Of a stretch of DNA of 44,602 bases, positions 22,487 through 31,221 are shown in pieces. Numbering within the stretch: position 1 is the stretch's first letter; each line of letters starts with the position of its first letter. The stretch is from a virus, in the IMG/VR virus record IMGVR_UViG_3300042922_000861, positions 1 through 44,602 of that record; one strand, 5' to 3'. The notes beneath the pieces are model-generated. The model was not told the origin of the DNA and did no database searches. It saw nothing but the letters and a program-made list of their open reading frames with translations. The position numbers were made by a program, and so were the translations under genes.

Positions 22487-23917
22487 ATGGATTTTAAAAA
22501 TGATATTAACATATTAACAACCCCGGAGCTGATCAAGATCGAGATCGATGAGTTCAATGTGTCGAAGCAGCGCCAGCTCATGATTAAGGGTGAAAAATAT
22601 TACAAGGTTGAGAATGACATCCTTACTCGTAAAATGTACCGGTATGAGGATGAGCAGCCGGTCGAGGATGAAACCAAGACCAATCATAAATTGGCACACG
22701 GGTTTATGCATGAATTTGTTGAAGACAAGGTCAACTATCTCCTGTCTAAGCCTTACACAATGGAATGCAAGGATACAACATATCTCAAAACTATTCAAGA
22801 TACCCTTGGCAGGCATTATCAGCACAGACTCGTTCAGCTGGGTACCGAATGCAGTAACAAGGGTATAGCGTGGTCATATGAATACATAGACGCCTCAGGA
22901 AATAAAAAGACCATGAGAATCCCGTCCGAGCAGCTTATTCCGCAGTGGATTGACAATGACCATGAAGAACTGCAGGCAATGATTCGGTATTATCAGGTCG
23001 AGGTCTACGAAGGTAAAGAAAAGAAGTACGTTACGAAGATTGAATATCATACACCGGACGGTGTTGAGTATTACATCGAGGATAAAGATGGTCAAGTCCT
23101 CTTGGATGCTGAAATGTATCTGGATCAGGTGGAGGATGGCGGTCTTCTGGTACCGCACTTCACAATCAATAATATTCCAGGTACTTGGGAAAGGGTTCCG
23201 TTTGTTCCTTGGAAGAATAATGACTTCGAGCTGCCGGATCTGCAATTCTTCAAGACGCTCGTTGATGATTACGATCTCACCCGATCGGATGTATCTAATC
23301 TGCTGACAGATATCAAGGACATCATCTTTGCGCTGAGAGGATATGGCGGTGAGGACTTAAGCGAGTTCATGCGTGAGCTTGCCTATTACAAAGCGGTTAA
23401 GCTTGATGCAGATGAAAACTCCGGGGTGGATAAGATTGAGCATACTATTAATATTGATGCGGCTGAGAAACATTTTCTACAGCTTCTGAAAGATATATAC
23501 CGGTTCGGACAGGCAGTAGATAAAGGCCAGGATAGCCTTGGCAATAGTCCTTCAGGAATTGCATTAAAATTTCTTTACTCCGGTTTAGACCTTAAATGCA
23601 ATAGGCTGGAAGATAATTTCAAATGCGCATTTGAACAACAGATATATTTTATCAATAAATACCTTGAAGTTACGAAGAAAGGGACTCCTTCGGATAAGGA
23701 AGTCGGAATCATATTCAACCGGGATATTGCGATTGCAGAAACAGAGGTAATCACAAATTGTCAGAATAGTATGGGTGTTATTAGTCAGCAGACCATCATT
23801 GAAAATCATCCATGGACCAAGGATTACGAGACTGAAAAAGCTCAGATGGATAATGAAGCTAAATCACGAGAGGTACCGCTGTTAGGTGAAGACGAGGATG
23901 AGGACGGTGAGGAATAA
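22487..23917 (+). CDS. Portal protein (SPP1 gp6-like)
   Basis: This 476-aa protein matches the SPP1/PBSX portal family: NHKLAHGFMHEFVEDKVNYLLSKP, the ELPDLQFFKTLVDDYDLTRSD region and SGIALKFLYSGLDLK. It forms the dodecameric ring at the packaging vertex. GAGGTG seven bases upstream selects ATG 22487 rather than the GTG at 22478. The acidic C-terminus (EDEDEDGEE) precedes a 1-base overlap with the MuF-type gene. Confidence 0.96.
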   Translation: MDFKNDINILTTPELIKIEIDEFNVSKQRQLMIKGEKYYKVENDILTRKMYRYEDEQPVEDETKTNHKLAHGFMHEFVEDKVNYLLSKPYTMECKDTTYLKTIQDTLGRHYQHRLVQLGTECSNKGIAWSYEYIDASGNKKTMRIPSEQLIPQWIDNDHEELQAMIRYYQVEVYEGKEKKYVTKIEYHTPDGVEYYIEDKDGQVLLDAEMYLDQVEDGGLLVPHFTINNIPGTWERVPFVPWKNNDFELPDLQFFKTLVDDYDLTRSDVSNLLTDIKDIIFALRGYGGEDLSEFMRELAYYKAVKLDADENSGVDKIEHTINIDAAEKHFLQLLKDIYRFGQAVDKGQDSLGNSPSGIALKFLYSGLDLKCNRLEDNFKCAFEQQIYFINKYLEVTKKGTPSDKEVGIIFNRDIAIAETEVITNCQNSMGVISQQTIIENHPWTKDYETEKAQMDNEAKSREVPLLGEDEDEDGEE

Positions 23918-25662
23918 TGCCTAAACCGAATAAACCATATTGGCAGGATCGCCAAGAAAAGAAATACTTGGACGGTGAGAAGAAGATTAATCAGTATTAC
24001 ATAGATCTTGAAAAGTCTTTTGAGCAGGCCAAGAGGGAAATTCAGTCCGTAATCAATAATTTCTATTGGCGGTACGCAGAAGAAAATCGACTTTACTATG
24101 CGAGCGCCCAGCTAAGGCTATCCCAGACCGAAATCGGCGATCTACAGGTCTTTATTGATAAAGCACAAGAAAACATGGGTAAGTACAATCAAGAGCTGAA
24201 TAATATGAGTATCCGGGCAAGAATTACTCGGTATGAAGCATTACAGAAGCAAATTGATGCACAAATCCAACTGCTCTATGCGATTGACTATCAGTACAAA
24301 GGTGAGGAGCTACTAAAGGAAGTATATTCCGATTCATATTACCAGACATGGTTTAATATCGATCAGTATCATGGCTTCCATGCAGAGTTCGCTCAGATCA
24401 GTGCCGGTACGGTAGATGAGTTGATAAGGTATCCCTTTGATGGTGCAAGCTTCTCCACTCGGATCTGGAAACAGAAAGATCATATGCTTCAGAAACTGAA
24501 TGAGTCTATCACTACCATGCTGATCCAAGGGAGGAACCCTAAGACTCTGACCGGTGAGATGTCAAAAACATTTGGTACCAAAGAGTATGAGGCTTACCGG
24601 CTGCTTCACACAGAAGGCTCATTCATCATCGAGCAAGGCACACAAGCAGCTTATAAAGAGGATGGGGTTGAAAAGTATCAATGGCTTGCTACATTGGATT
24701 TAAAGACTTGTGAGCACTGCCAAGAATTAGATGGTAAGATGTTTGCAGTCGGTAAAGGCATTGTCGGAAAAACTCTTCCTCCGCTCCATGCATTTGATAG
24801 ATGCACTACGGTACCAGCTTATGACGATGAAGATTTATCCGAGGAAACAAGAGTAGCACGAGATCCAGTTACCGGGGGAAATTATAACGTGCCTGCAGAT
24901 ATGACTTATAAGGAATGGAATGCAAAATATATCGAGGGCAATCCAGAAGCTGAACTCGCTCAAAAGAAGCTTAGGAATATCAATCAGGATAAGCAGCAAT
25001 ATGAGAGTTACAAAGAATCTCTTGGTTCAGAATACCTTCCGAAAACACTTGATGAGTTTCAGGTTATTAAGTACGGAAAAGGAAATAAGTATAGCATTGT
25101 AAAAGCGCAGGCAAAAGGTATGGGCTACTACAATAAGGCTATAGCTAATGAACCGGAGATAACGGATCATGTCAAAAAAGTTGCTGAAATAGCTGGCATG
25201 GATGTGTCTGGACTTGATAAAAGGATAAAAAATAAAGACACCTATCTTGAGAAAATCCAAAGGAAATTCAAGCCTAATGGTAATGAGTATGAGGTAAAGG
25301 ATATTGTCAGATATACATATACTTCAAGTCCTATTGATTTATCCCAAAAAACCTTAAATACTATTGATGCTCATAAGAATATGGGATATAATACAATTGA
25401 AGTTGACAATAGTTGGCTTAATAAGCAAAATCCATATAAGGGGATTAATACAATTGTGCAGGCTCCCAATGGACAGAAGTTTGAAATACAATATCATACG
25501 CCTGAGAGTTATAAACTCAAAAACGGGGAAATGCATAAGCTGTATGAAAAGCAAAGACTTATTAAAGATGAGGAATCTGAGGAGTTTATTGCACTTCGTA
25601 GTCAAATGTTTGATTTGTCAGACAAACTTACAGTTCCATTCGAGATAGAAAGGGTGAAATGA
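23917..25662 (+). CDS. MuF-type minor head protein with C-terminal RelA/SpoT-like domain
   Basis: This 581-aa protein has residues 1-340 of SPP1 gp7/MuF minor head type, including the C265EHC268...H291...C296 cluster. Residues about 400-581 form an extra domain that follows RelA/SpoT synthetase order: LDKRIKNKD (R/K loop, 433-441), VKDIVRYTY (460-468), YKGINT (507-512) and FEIQYHT (522-528), then an MHKLYE helix. Members transfer pyrophosphate or nucleotides to purine nucleotides or tRNA. Fusion of toxin domains to MuF is known in Firmicutes prophages; this one may be delivered with the virion. The function is inference. Confidence 0.85.
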   Translation: MPKPNKPYWQDRQEKKYLDGEKKINQYYIDLEKSFEQAKREIQSVINNFYWRYAEENRLYYASAQLRLSQTEIGDLQVFIDKAQENMGKYNQELNNMSIRARITRYEALQKQIDAQIQLLYAIDYQYKGEELLKEVYSDSYYQTWFNIDQYHGFHAEFAQISAGTVDELIRYPFDGASFSTRIWKQKDHMLQKLNESITTMLIQGRNPKTLTGEMSKTFGTKEYEAYRLLHTEGSFIIEQGTQAAYKEDGVEKYQWLATLDLKTCEHCQELDGKMFAVGKGIVGKTLPPLHAFDRCTTVPAYDDEDLSEETRVARDPVTGGNYNVPADMTYKEWNAKYIEGNPEAELAQKKLRNINQDKQQYESYKESLGSEYLPKTLDEFQVIKYGKGNKYSIVKAQAKGMGYYNKAIANEPEITDHVKKVAEIAGMDVSGLDKRIKNKDTYLEKIQRKFKPNGNEYEVKDIVRYTYTSSPIDLSQKTLNTIDAHKNMGYNTIEVDNSWLNKQNPYKGINTIVQAPNGQKFEIQYHTPESYKLKNGEMHKLYEKQRLIKDEESEEFIALRSQMFDLSDKLTVPFEIERVK

Positions 25663-25663
25663 C

Positions 25664-25867
25664 GTGGCATATTATAAATTAACTGATTTAGAATACGACG
25701 GTACTGTAGTAAGAGCAAACGGAAGAAGCCAACAGAAGTTCATTAAGGACAAAGGCTGGGTTGAAAGTGGTGTCATGATAAAGTATTTTAATCCTGACAG
25801 TCCATATTATGGTTCTTATACCGAGATTTCCGAAGAAGAAGCAATCAAATTAATATCAAATATGTAA
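25664..25867 (+). CDS. Small protein after the MuF-RSH fusion, candidate immunity/antitoxin
   Basis: This 67-aa soluble protein (TDLEYDGTVVRANGRS, EEEAIKLISNM) starts at GTG one base after the fusion gene stops, so the two should be translationally coupled, and a terminator follows at once. It matches no structural gene expected at this place. Genes of this size directly behind MuF toxin fusions commonly encode their immunity protein. It would protect the lysogen from the RelA/SpoT-like domain. No family is recognised. Confidence 0.65.
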   Translation: MAYYKLTDLEYDGTVVRANGRSQQKFIKDKGWVESGVMIKYFNPDSPYYGSYTEISEEEAIKLISNM

Positions 25868-25898
25868 ACCATCTATCATAACGGTAGGTGGTATTTTT
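25868..25898 (+). terminator. Terminator after the toxin-type cassette
   Basis: ACCATCTATC (25868-25877) pairs with GGTAGGTGGT (25883-25892) with two G-U pairs, followed by ATTTTTAT. It is inside the head operon, where it would reduce readthrough into the scaffold and capsid genes. Confidence 0.75.
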
Positions 25899-25934
25899 AT
25901 ATTCAAAAGGCGGTGGTCCGGTTGATCTCCCTTC

Positions 25935-25962
25935 AAGACGTTGGGTTAAACGTCTTATTTTT
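25935..25962 (+). terminator. Second hairpin in the leader of the scaffold gene
   Basis: AAGACG (25935-25940) pairs with CGTCTT (25951-25956), followed by ATTTTTAT. The 203-bp interval 25868-26070 has no credible gene. Two terminator-like hairpins in sequence suggest attenuation or an uncharted promoter between the head-protein and scaffold genes. Confidence 0.45.
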
Positions 25963-26070
25963 ATGACCGAAATGTCGTTTAAACTAATCAACCCTTGCAG
26001 AATGGGATATAAACTTCTGTATCGCAGTGGAGACACCACGATTAAAAACATAGCGATTGAGAGGAGCAAT

Positions 26071-26712
26071 ATGGAATTTTTAAAAGAAATACTAGGTGAC
26101 AAGTATCCTGAGTTCGAAGCGGCAATCACTGCATATAACGCACTTCCCGAAAACAAAGATAAGCAGGTCAAGCTAGCAGACCTTGGGAGCGGCGAATATG
26201 TAGGGGTAGGTAAGTACAACACAGCAGTCACAGAAAGAGACGGATTGCATGAAAAGCTTACGGCGGCTGAAGGAACTATCACCACCCTTAAGAAGGACAA
26301 CAAGGACAATGAGACCTTACAGCAGACCATCAAGACGCATGAGGGCACAATTGAGACCCTTAAGACTACCTATGAAGGTAAGATTAAGGAAATGGCAATC
26401 AATACTGCAATCCATGCGAAATTAACCGATACCAAGTATCCTGATCTACTGGCCACGAAGTTTGACAAGTCCAAATTAGTGGTTGGTGCTGATGGATCTA
26501 TATCCGGCATTGATGAACAGCTGACAGGTATCAAAGAGACTTACAAGGATCTGTTCACTCCGGCTGTTAGGGGTAATGAACCCTACAACAAAGAGAAGAA
26601 CCCAAGCGGTACTAACAACCCTTGGAGCAAGGAACATTTCAACCTGACGGAGCAAGGAAAGCTTCTTAAGGAGAATCCAGCATTAGCAGCTCAGTACATG
26701 GCAAGCAAGTAA
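26071..26712 (+). CDS. Capsid scaffolding protein (phage minor structural GP20 type)
   Basis: This 213-aa protein is a GP20-type scaffold: an N-terminal FLKEILGDKYPEFEAAITAYN region, a long coiled coil (about 55-115; LTAAEGTITTLKKDNKDN) and a C-terminal capsid-binding end. It shapes the prohead and then leaves. GAGAGGAG before ATG 26071 sets the start; the open frame upstream to 25888 is leader. It directly precedes the capsid gene, as usual. Confidence 0.88.
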   Translation: MEFLKEILGDKYPEFEAAITAYNALPENKDKQVKLADLGSGEYVGVGKYNTAVTERDGLHEKLTAAEGTITTLKKDNKDNETLQQTIKTHEGTIETLKTTYEGKIKEMAINTAIHAKLTDTKYPDLLATKFDKSKLVVGADGSISGIDEQLTGIKETYKDLFTPAVRGNEPYNKEKNPSGTNNPWSKEHFNLTEQGKLLKENPALAAQYMASK

Positions 26713-26754
26713 CTATTAACTTAAAATTCTATGAAAGAAAGAGGTATTTAAATT

Positions 26755-27711
26755 ATGCCAGGTCCAACAAGAATAGCAGATGTAATCGTTCCCCAGGTGT
26801 TTAATCCCTATGTAATCCAAAAAACCGCAGAGTTATCCGCTTTATCACAGGCTGGTATCATTTCAAACAATCCAGAATTAGATGCGTTAGCATCCGCAGG
26901 CGGTAAATTAATTAATATGCCATTCTGGAATGATTTAACCGGTAACGACGAAGTTCTATCCGATACTGGTGCATTAACACCAGAGAAGATCACAGCAGCG
27001 CAAGACGTTGCAGCTCTCTACATGAGAGGTAAAGCATGGTCAACCAACGATTTAGCAAAAGCTTTATCCGGATCAGATCCGATGGCAGCTATTGGCGATT
27101 TAGTAGCAGCATATTGGGCAAGAAGAAGACAAGCTATTATGTTTTCTCAGTTAAAGGGAGTATTTGCAAGCGCTACCATGGCAAGTAACTTACTAGATGT
27201 ATCTGCATTGGCTGGTGCCTTAGCAACAATGACAGGTAATTCGTTTATTGATGCAATGACATTGTTAGGCGATGCAGCTGGTAAGATTACAGCGGTAGGT
27301 ATGCATTCAGCGGTTTATGCATCTTTACAGAAGCAGAACTTAATTGTATACATTCCAAATTCCCAAGGTGTTGTTGATATCCCTACATACATGGGCAAAA
27401 GAGTAATCGTTGATGATGGTTGTCCTGTAGCTGCAGGGGTTTACTCCACTTACTTATTTGGTGAGGGTGCTATAGGTTTAGGCAATGGATCCGCTCCGGT
27501 TCCTACCGAGACAGATCGTGACTCCTTAGCTGGTGATGATATCCTCATTAACAGACAGCACTTTGTACTTCATCCTAGGGGTATTAAGTTCAACAATGCA
27601 TCTGTAGCCGGGTCTTCTCCGACAAATGCAGAGGCAGAAACAGCAGCCAACTGGACAAAGGTGTACGAGACGAAGAATATCCGTATAATCAAATTTGTTC
27701 ATAAGATCTAA
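26755..27711 (+). CDS. Major capsid protein
   Basis: This 318-aa protein is of the HK97-fold coat type found in PBSX-like phages: VIVPQVFNPYVIQKTAELSA at the start, the P-loop-like INMPFWNDL, and a C-terminal ILINRQHFVLHPRGIKF. AAAGAGG lies before ATG. The strong A/T-ending codon preference differs slightly from neighbours and suits a highly expressed gene. A hairpin follows the stop. Confidence 0.93.
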   Translation: MPGPTRIADVIVPQVFNPYVIQKTAELSALSQAGIISNNPELDALASAGGKLINMPFWNDLTGNDEVLSDTGALTPEKITAAQDVAALYMRGKAWSTNDLAKALSGSDPMAAIGDLVAAYWARRRQAIMFSQLKGVFASATMASNLLDVSALAGALATMTGNSFIDAMTLLGDAAGKITAVGMHSAVYASLQKQNLIVYIPNSQGVVDIPTYMGKRVIVDDGCPVAAGVYSTYLFGEGAIGLGNGSAPVPTETDRDSLAGDDILINRQHFVLHPRGIKFNNASVAGSSPTNAEAETAANWTKVYETKNIRIIKFVHKI

Positions 27712-27717
27712 CTAACC

Positions 27718-27748
27718 GAGGAGGCTTATATAGCTCCTCTATCCTTTT
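27718..27748 (+). terminator. Hairpin after the capsid gene
   Basis: GAGGAG (27718-27723) pairs with CTCCTC (27734-27739), followed by TATCCTTTT. Its loop GCTTATATAG nearly matches that of the hairpin after the tail-tube gene (31178-31207). Probably a partial terminator or 3'-end stabiliser. Confidence 0.55.
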
Positions 27749-27767
27749 GATTGGAGGAAAGATATAT

Positions 27768-28076
27768 ATGAGTGCAACAGCATTCCAGCGATTAAGACGC
27801 GAGCTGGCCAATATAGAACAGACCAAGACGGAAGAGCCATTGGAAAATGAAAAGAAGCTCGCTGAACCGACTAATAAAGAACTGATGGCGCTGCTTGATG
27901 GATTAGGTATCGAGTACGATAAGAAATCCAATAAAGCAACCCTTTTGGAGCTGCTTAAAAAGGCTCAGGGCGAACCGGATGGAAAAACACCGGATAATGA
28001 TGATCCTGACGCTCCAGCTCAGAATGAAGATGAAGATCCCGGAAAAGAACCGGACGACGATAAGGACGCTGACTAA
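27768..28076 (+). CDS. HeH/LEM-type small head-region protein
   Basis: This 102-aa protein has a short helical N-terminus, a helix-extended-helix unit (TNKELMALLDGLGIEYD...TLLELLKKA, about 40-70) resembling SAP/HeH motifs of phage head proteins, and a very acidic tail. GGAGG upstream sets ATG 27768. Its stop codon lies inside a terminator stem. Probably structural, role unknown. Confidence 0.68.
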   Translation: MSATAFQRLRRELANIEQTKTEEPLENEKKLAEPTNKELMALLDGLGIEYDKKSNKATLLELLKKAQGEPDGKTPDNDDPDAPAQNEDEDPGKEPDDDKDAD

Positions 28077-28093
28077 AATCAGTGTCCTTTTTT
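28064..28093 (+). terminator. Terminator overlapping the end of the HeH gene
   Basis: GGACGCTGA (28064-28072) pairs with TCAGTGTCC (28079-28087) with one G-T pair and runs into TTTTTT. The stop codon (28074-28076) is in the loop, so translation could melt the hairpin. Confidence 0.75.
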
Positions 28094-28110
28094 GAAAAGG
28101 AGCTGATACA

Positions 28111-28446
28111 GTGACCAATATAGAATTAATAGCATTGGTGAAAACCAATCTTAAAGTTGCAAATGATGAAAAGGACCTGATAATCACGGATGCCATCCAA
28201 GAGGCATTGAATTATTGTAACTTGGCTGAGCTGCCGAAAGAAGCAGAGCCATTTATCCGGAAGAAAGTCCAGACAGTAATCAACTATGAGTTAGAGAATG
28301 GTACAACCTCCGTATTTGATGTTAAGTCAATCAAAGAGGGCGATACCTCCACCACCTACAACACTGATGAAGTCTCCAAAGAAACCGTGTACGGCTTATC
28401 CAAAAAGGATAAAGAATGCCTACGGAGATTTAGGAGGTTGCGATGA
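28111..28446 (+). CDS. Head-tail connector protein (gp6-like)
   Basis: This 111-aa helical protein (ALVKTNLKVANDEKDLIITDAIQEALNYCN) fits the HK97 gp6/SPP1 gp15-type connectors that bind under the portal. It starts at GTG with AAAAGGAG. It overlaps the next gene by four bases (ATGA). Confidence 0.82.
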   Translation: MTNIELIALVKTNLKVANDEKDLIITDAIQEALNYCNLAELPKEAEPFIRKKVQTVINYELENGTTSVFDVKSIKEGDTSTTYNTDEVSKETVYGLSKKDKECLRRFRRLR

Positions 28447-28778
28447 CAGCGCTCCAGAGATTATGGAAAGATACCATGAACATATACAGGTATGAGGAAT
28501 ACGAAGAAAATGGAGTTACCAAGAACGGTGACGTGCTAAAACACTCCGGCGTTAAATGCCATTACAGCAAATGCTCATTGACCGACGCAGGCACGGAAGG
28601 CATCCCAACGTTGATTAACTCATATTCACTGTTTTGTGCTTTAGAAACTGATTTACGAGAGGGCGACAAGGTTGTTGTTACTCAGAGAAACGGTAGACAG
28701 GTTGTATTGGCAGTCGGCGAGGGATTCCCTTATTCAAGTCACCAAGAATTTAAAGTGAAGCGAGATGGTACTGCATGA
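28443..28778 (+). CDS. Head closure/stopper-type protein
   Basis: This 111-aa beta-rich protein (MNIYRYEEYEENGVTKNGDVL, LREGDKVVVTQ) is in the position of the SPP1 gp16-type stopper and resembles DUF6751-like proteins. It seals the head after packaging. It overlaps its neighbours by 4 bases on both sides. Confidence 0.72.
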   Translation: MTALQRLWKDTMNIYRYEEYEENGVTKNGDVLKHSGVKCHYSKCSLTDAGTEGIPTLINSYSLFCALETDLREGDKVVVTQRNGRQVVLAVGEGFPYSSHQEFKVKRDGTA

Positions 28779-29194
28779 GTTTTAGTAATCAGCAACATAA
28801 TCGGAAGGAAACTGATGCTTTCCGGAAAGAGCTAAAGGCAATGCTTGGAGACATTGGAGAGATTGACAGAAAATGCTTGAACATAGCAGTTAATAAAGGT
28901 CTCTCAAGTGCTAAGAGAGGAACACCAGTTGACACAGGCTTCATGCGTAAAATGTGGGGCGCATTACCTCTTCGTAAATTCAGGCGCAAAGGTGTTGAGA
29001 AGTCCATATATAATGCAGCTGATTATGGTTCCTATGTCAATGATGGTCACAGGATAGTCAATGGAGCAGGAGAGACCACAGGATGGGTAGAAGGTAAGTT
29101 TATGCTAGAGCGAGCCGAGAAAGCAGTAAGACGGTCACTTAACCAAGAGTTCAAAAAAGAAGTGGAGAGGGTGAATAAGAAGTATGATAAATGA
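28775..29194 (+). CDS. HK97 gp10-family tail completion protein
   Basis: This 139-aa protein carries the gp10 signature: SAKRGTPVDTGFMRKMW (about 48-64), YGSYVNDGHRIVNG and a C-terminal FMLERAEKAV helix. Members act in joining head and tail. It overlaps the next gene by 11 bases. Confidence 0.9.
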   Translation: MSFSNQQHNRKETDAFRKELKAMLGDIGEIDRKCLNIAVNKGLSSAKRGTPVDTGFMRKMWGALPLRKFRRKGVEKSIYNAADYGSYVNDGHRIVNGAGETTGWVEGKFMLERAEKAVRRSLNQEFKKEVERVNKKYDK

Positions 29195-29606
29195 TATTAA
29201 ATCAGCAATCGTATACAAATTAAGAGATACATTTCCCTTAATCACAAAGCGGTACACGGATGATAACATTCCTCAAAACTTCGCAAGACCCTCCTTCTTC
29301 GTCTCTGTAATTGACCAAGATCACGAAAAACGAATAAACACCAAGTATAAAGGCTTACTTGGCTTTGATGTAGCTTACTTCAGCGATAAGGGCATGACTG
29401 ACATAAAGAGTGACTGTCTTGCTAAGCAAGAAATATTACTTCGAGAATTTGACTTGATCGGAACCGCAAACAAATTCCGGGTGCTGAATAAGAATGCTCG
29501 GATAACTGACAACGTGCTGCATATGACATTCGATGTCTACTATTCCGAAATGAAGGTTGAACCAAGAATTCCGATGCAGACACAAGCAACAAATACAAAT
29601 TTATAA
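29184..29606 (+). CDS. Tail terminator-type protein (DUF6838-like)
   Basis: This 140-aa protein resembles the DUF6838 tail-terminator family of PBSX-like phages: IKSAIVYKLRDTFPLITKRYTD at the start and a VLHMTFDVYYSEMK strand near the end. It lies just before the sheath gene, as expected. Confidence 0.75.
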   Translation: MINDIKSAIVYKLRDTFPLITKRYTDDNIPQNFARPSFFVSVIDQDHEKRINTKYKGLLGFDVAYFSDKGMTDIKSDCLAKQEILLREFDLIGTANKFRVLNKNARITDNVLHMTFDVYYSEMKVEPRIPMQTQATNTNL

Positions 29607-29623
29607 GAAAGGTGGAATAAATC

Positions 29624-30673
29624 ATGGGTGGAACTTTTAGCTCTCAGAATAAAATCCTCCCTGGCGCATATCTCAATTTTCGCACGAATGCACCGTTATC
29701 TATTACCTTGGGTGAAAGAGGAACGGTTGTGTTGTTACATGAAATGAGCGTAGGCGTGCAGGGAGAAATGTATACCATTACGGCGCTCGATATGAGTCAG
29801 TGCCCGGAAGGTGCTACAGCTGCAGACAAGTTGCTTGTCAACGAAGCATTGAAAGGCGCTAAGACGGTTAAGTTATTTAATCTAGGATCTACGGCGCATG
29901 ATGCGGCTGATATCACTGCGGCTCTCGCAGTACTTAAGACTGTTGATTTTAACGTGCTGGTTTATCCATATACCGGTGGAGGCTTCACTGCGATGCAACT
30001 CGCAATCGCAACGTGGGTTAAAGCTATGATTGATGACGAGGGTGTAGGCATACAAGCCGTATTGGCTGATTATGTGGCTGATAGTGAATTCATCACTAAT
30101 GTAGCACATGGTATTGAATTGGCAGATGAAACCGTACTCACAGTAGCACAAGCAACTGCATGGGTTGGCGGTGTTACCGCAGGCGCTAATATTAATCAGT
30201 CCAATACTGGAAGAAAGTACCCCGGAGCAATCGATGTTGTGCCTCGAATGACCAAGACCGAGATGGAAGCTGCGATCACCGCAGGGAAGTTTATTTTTAA
30301 GGTGGACACAGCTCAGAATGTTACCGCAGTATACGATATCAACAGTTTAACCACGGTTACTGTGGATAAAGGTCCGGAATTTAAGAAGAACCGTGTAATT
30401 CGGACTATCCAGGGTATCAATAACGATATCACGGAGATCTTCGAGAGCAATTATGTTGGAAAGATCAACAATAATGCAGATGGTAGATCTCTTCTCAGAG
30501 CTACATTGATTGAGTATTTCAATGAGCTGCAGCGCTTGAATGCAATTCAGAATTTCGTGGCTGAAGATGTTACCGTCAAGGCTGGAACGAATTCCGATGC
30601 AGTTGTTATTGACTGCTACATTCAACCGGTAGACAGTATTGAGAAGATTTACATTACTGTCAACTTATCCTAA
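29624..30673 (+). CDS. Tail sheath protein (XkdK family)
   Basis: This 349-aa protein is of the XkdK-type contractile sheath: GGTFSSQNKILPGAYLNF at the start, VLVYPYTGGG in the insertion domain and INSLTTVTVDKGPEFKKNRV in the C-terminal conserved region. It shows that the phage has a contractile tail. AAAGGTGG lies before ATG. Confidence 0.96.
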   Translation: MGGTFSSQNKILPGAYLNFRTNAPLSITLGERGTVVLLHEMSVGVQGEMYTITALDMSQCPEGATAADKLLVNEALKGAKTVKLFNLGSTAHDAADITAALAVLKTVDFNVLVYPYTGGGFTAMQLAIATWVKAMIDDEGVGIQAVLADYVADSEFITNVAHGIELADETVLTVAQATAWVGGVTAGANINQSNTGRKYPGAIDVVPRMTKTEMEAAITAGKFIFKVDTAQNVTAVYDINSLTTVTVDKGPEFKKNRVIRTIQGINNDITEIFESNYVGKINNNADGRSLLRATLIEYFNELQRLNAIQNFVAEDVTVKAGTNSDAVVIDCYIQPVDSIEKIYITVNLS

Positions 30674-30689
30674 GAAAGGGGATTAAATC

Positions 30690-31166
30690 ATGCCAGAGAA
30701 TTATACAAGATTAACGGATACGATATCCTCGAAAGAGGGTAAGGTGTTTATCACTATTAATGGATCCAACAGAGAGCTCTTTGAGATTTCCAATATCAAA
30801 GCGCAGTTGGATTTAATCATTCAAGCCCGACGGATGATGGGGCATAGGATGACGCAGCATAAAGTTGTAGGAGCTGAAGGCACAGGAAGCATGACAATGT
30901 ATTTCATGAACTCCGATATGCTAAGACTTGCCATTGCCTACATCAAAGAGGGCAAATACGGTGGATTAAAACTCCAGGTCAAAAACGAAGATGCTCAGTC
31001 CACGATAGGGGCGCAGGAAGTGGTAATGCTCAACGTATTACTCAAGACTATTCCGGTAGCAACGATTGACGATCAATCCGATGATCCTATCACGATTGAT
31101 ACTGACTTCACCTTCGATGACTTGGAGGGGTTAAGTTTCTTCCAGTTGCCGGAGAATTACAGATAA
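30690..31166 (+). CDS. Tail tube protein (XkdM family)
   Basis: This 158-aa protein matches XkdM: ISSKEGKVFITINGSNRELFEI, MGHRMTQHKVVGAEGTGSM, and VMLNVLLKTIPVATID. It forms the inner tube. A hairpin follows its stop. Confidence 0.95.
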   Translation: MPENYTRLTDTISSKEGKVFITINGSNRELFEISNIKAQLDLIIQARRMMGHRMTQHKVVGAEGTGSMTMYFMNSDMLRLAIAYIKEGKYGGLKLQVKNEDAQSTIGAQEVVMLNVLLKTIPVATIDDQSDDPITIDTDFTFDDLEGLSFFQLPENYR

Positions 31167-31177
31167 CACAATTAACA

Positions 31178-31207
31178 GGGAGGCTTACACAGCTCCCTTA
31201 ATATTTT
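31178..31207 (+). terminator. Hairpin after the tail-tube gene
   Basis: GGGAG (31178-31182) pairs with CTCCC (31193-31197) across GCTTACACAG and is followed by TTAATATTTT. It is nearly the same element as after the capsid gene. Confidence 0.6.
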
Positions 31208-31221
31208 AAAGGAGGAACTTT

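Noticed and set aside
25888-26070. Upstream extension of the scaffold protein
   Set aside because: The added 61 residues are unlike scaffolds and contain the hairpins; GAGAGGAG points to ATG 26071.
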